This document shows, piece after piece, positions 61,538 to 64,000 of a DNA stretch of 64,000 bases (position 1 is its first letter; the number at the start of each line of letters is the position of its first letter). Position numbers and translations under genes: made by a program. Source of the DNA: Cyanoderma ruficeps (lineage: Eukaryota > Chordata > Aves > Passeriformes > Timaliidae). Below the pieces are notes generated by a model that was not told where the DNA came from, ran no database searches, and saw only the letters and a program-made list of their open reading frames with translations. The stretch lies in NCBI GenBank assembly GCA_008694505.1, contig VZDJ01001050.1, forward strand, positions 1,226,882 through 1,290,881, given 5' to 3'.

Positions 61538-64000
61538 TTTCTTGTATGTGAAGATAAAGCAAAAGAAATATTAGCCCTCTGGAGTGACAGGGCATTATAG
61601 GGAGTACAAAGAGGAGGACTTGTCAAGGATACTGGAAGGATTTCCTCTTAGTGTGCATTGCAGGCAAAGCCTGGGGTGCTGGGAACTGCAGTTTAGACCC
61701 TTGCATTTTCTGCTGACCTGATCTGTGGGCAGCATTGCTATCGACAGATAGAGTCAAATAGTCACCTGACTGGAACATGACTTCAAATCTGAGAGACAAG
61801 TCAAATGTCCTACTCCTGCAACCTGTTATATTCATCTACCAGTCACTGATCTAAAACTAATAGAAAAGTCTTCAGTTCCTCTTTGGCTAGCCTTCCCAAG
61901 ATGAGAGGGAGGCTGAGCTGAAAGACCAAGTCAGGTGTATGTCAGCATTTTTTAAAAGGTTCCTTCCTCACCCCTCAAACTCCACTGACAGTCTTTTAAA
62001 TTAGGATTCATTCACCTCTAAATTAAGACTATCCACCTTCAGTTCAAGCCTCACAAAGTGAGAGAGTGATGAATTTACAGACCATATTTGCTCATTCCTT
62101 CACATAAGAAAAGAAATTCCCAGCACTCTCAAGGAAGGCCATTGTGACTGCACAGCACAGTAGGCTTCAAGAGAAACACAGAAATACTGTGCCTCTGCTA
62201 ATTTGTCACAAAGCAACTACTATTCCATGCAACCCAATCAATTACGATGGCAAAATATTTGCTTCACACAAACACATGAATGATTTCCAGGGATAAGGCA
62301 TTTCTTATGAAGAAGATGAGAGGGTAGGGAGGAATAAACCAATTAGCATCAGAGAGAGGAAAGAGATTTTTTTTCAGTGTGAGACCAAAATTCATTAAAG
62401 CAACTGTAGGAGCCCATGGAGTGGCTCAGTGTGGGTGCGTGAAGTGAGAACATGGATTATGGTAGAGAGATGTCTGCCATCATCCTTCAGTAACCTCACT
62501 GAATACTTGTGCTTCAGAGCAAGGTGTAATAACGGTGTAATGGACTAACCTAGAATAAACTGACCCCAGGAGAAGCTTGCACCTAGCCCCCTGCTCAATT
62601 AGTGAGTGGTTTTTGCTCTAGAGCTTTAGGGTTTATAAGACACATTTGTTTTTCTTGCCTAATAATGATGGATCTTGTAATTATCCCTGTGCTGTCTGAT
62701 GCTTTGATAAAGCTCATTATGCTCTTAATCGCAGTGATACACTGCATTGGCCCAGATGCTGGACAGTGTTCCATGTAAGGTTGCATGCTCTGATGTTTTA
62801 CAGAGGGGAAATTCAAATTCCTCTTCCACAAACCCACCCAAAATGTTATCTTAAAGGAACAAAGCCTACAATAGCCCATTTTCTCCAACCCTGTGCATAG
62901 CCCTGAAACCTTCCCTAAGCTTCATTCCTTCCCTCAACTCCTTCCCAGGGTCCAAGTGCCCCCCATCCCCTGGCATAGGCCCGGGGGTCTCCCATTTTTC
63001 CTATGGGACTTTAAGATATCTTGTAGCCTGGAAGTGCTCCATGGCACTGTGCACAACACCTGGCGAGCACCAGGAATGCAGATAAGTGAGACAGGACCAG
63101 CTGGCTCCCCTCTCCAGAAAGCCTCTCAGGAACTCCCAGGAACTCCATAATCTGTGAATTTGGAAAGGATTGCTTCGGGGCTTCATCTGAGAAAAAGAAA
63201 CAGAACCAAAAAGAACAAATATCAGCAATGACTAAAAAGGAAATTACCAATAAAGCACTGCCATCAGAACTTCCATCATGTAAAATTCTGTTTCATCACT
63301 GTCTCATTCCTCATCTCCATTGAAAAAAAAAATTTGAAGGGAAAGGTTAAATATATTATTTACTTTCTACATTCTTTAGAGTCTTCACAGACTTGGCCAG
63401 TGTTCTTGCACCATGGGCTACTTTGTAACCAGTGTCATGGCCTTCTGCTGGTTTTTGCAGTGCATTTTTTTTCAGTGCACATTGGCAGATGTTACCCACA
63501 TGCTCCGTAGACAACCTGCTGATCACATGGAACTGCTTTAATATCTTGCTTCCAGCTGCTTGGTCATGTTAAAGAGCAAAAGGTACATTTCCGAATACTC
63601 ATTGCCCATGTAAGGAAGTGCTGTTAGCTGTGGCACAGATCCTGTCAGCTCAAGAACAGAAAAAAATCTAACCAATGAAATATGCTATTTAAACCACAAT
63701 CTGCCACATATTCACCCAGAAAAAAAAAATCATTCAACCTGTTACATGAAATAAAAGTTCAAGTGAAAAAGTAAGATAATGTCTGTTTTTGTTTTCATTA
63801 AACATTTATTAATGTAGATAGGGCTTTTTGGTGTTTGTTTGCTAGGAAAATATTTGAAGTATTTTAAAAGCATTTTAGAGACATCAAAGCTATTTAGGAA
63901 GAGTTATGAAATATCTTGAGATTGTGCATGCCTTAATTGCTGTCTCACCATAAAAAATTCTCCACCCCATCAAATTCAAGACAGTGGTCACACATGCTGC
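61538..64000. other. Non-coding stretch to window end
   Basis: No gene or transposon recognised. 62890-63160 is somewhat G+C-richer and pyrimidine-rich, without a coding frame I can support. Confidence 0.5.

Noticed and set aside
1..64000. Search for CRISPR arrays, tRNA or rRNA genes and bacterial-type operons
   Set aside because: No regularly spaced repeats with unique spacers, no cloverleaf-like sequence and no ribosomal RNA motifs were seen. The sequence is avian-type nuclear DNA.

Overview
The window is vertebrate and almost certainly bird genomic DNA. Its interspersed repeats are CR1 LINE fragments that end in the avian CR1 3' tail (ATTCTATG-like), and its youngest insertions are two endogenous retroviral elements. 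The rest is A+T-rich, gene-poor sequence with microsatellites, one 48-base assembly gap (38902-38949) and a single N (36730). The species cannot be read from the sequence. Recent ERVL and ERVK-type insertions would suit a passerine, but that is inference.

Layout. 1-90 is the end of a (GGAA)n array. About 91-23370 is non-coding, interrupted by a T14A14 palindrome (9287-9314), a T-rich stretch, (TTTA)n, (TC)n and a 290-bp GGAA/GGCA array (14470-14762). 23375-29505 holds three forward CR1 fragments. The longest (about 27930-29505) keeps relics of ORF2 but has lost the core of the reverse transcriptase. 29506-51773 is again mostly non-coding, with two reverse-strand CR1 tails (about 43461-43640 and 45095-45200), a perfect 13-bp hairpin (48234-48263) and one weak candidate terminal exon on the minus strand (35692-35856).

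The main object is a complete provirus at 51774-58250 in plus orientation: 5' LTR, a tRNA-Lys-like primer binding site, a 579-codon gag, one in-frame UAG, an uninterrupted pro-pol frame (protease, reverse transcriptase, RNase H, integrase with all catalytic residues), a weak polypurine tract and a 3' LTR, flanked by a CATTT duplication. Pol is of the ERV-L (class III, spuma-related) type. There is no env and no dUTPase: only 78 bases separate the pol stop from the 3' LTR. The LTRs differ by very few bases outside one block, so the insertion looks young. Its most unusual feature is the first ~150 residues of Gag, which look like a secreted or membrane-anchored domain rather than a matrix protein. 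The gag UAG is followed five bases later by a possible hairpin, as expected for readthrough recoding.

A second retroviral insertion is a solo LTR on the minus strand (60995-61531) with a perfect 6-bp target duplication, consistent with a class II (ERVK-like) element. I found no confident host gene. The window is best read as an intergenic region or a very long intron.
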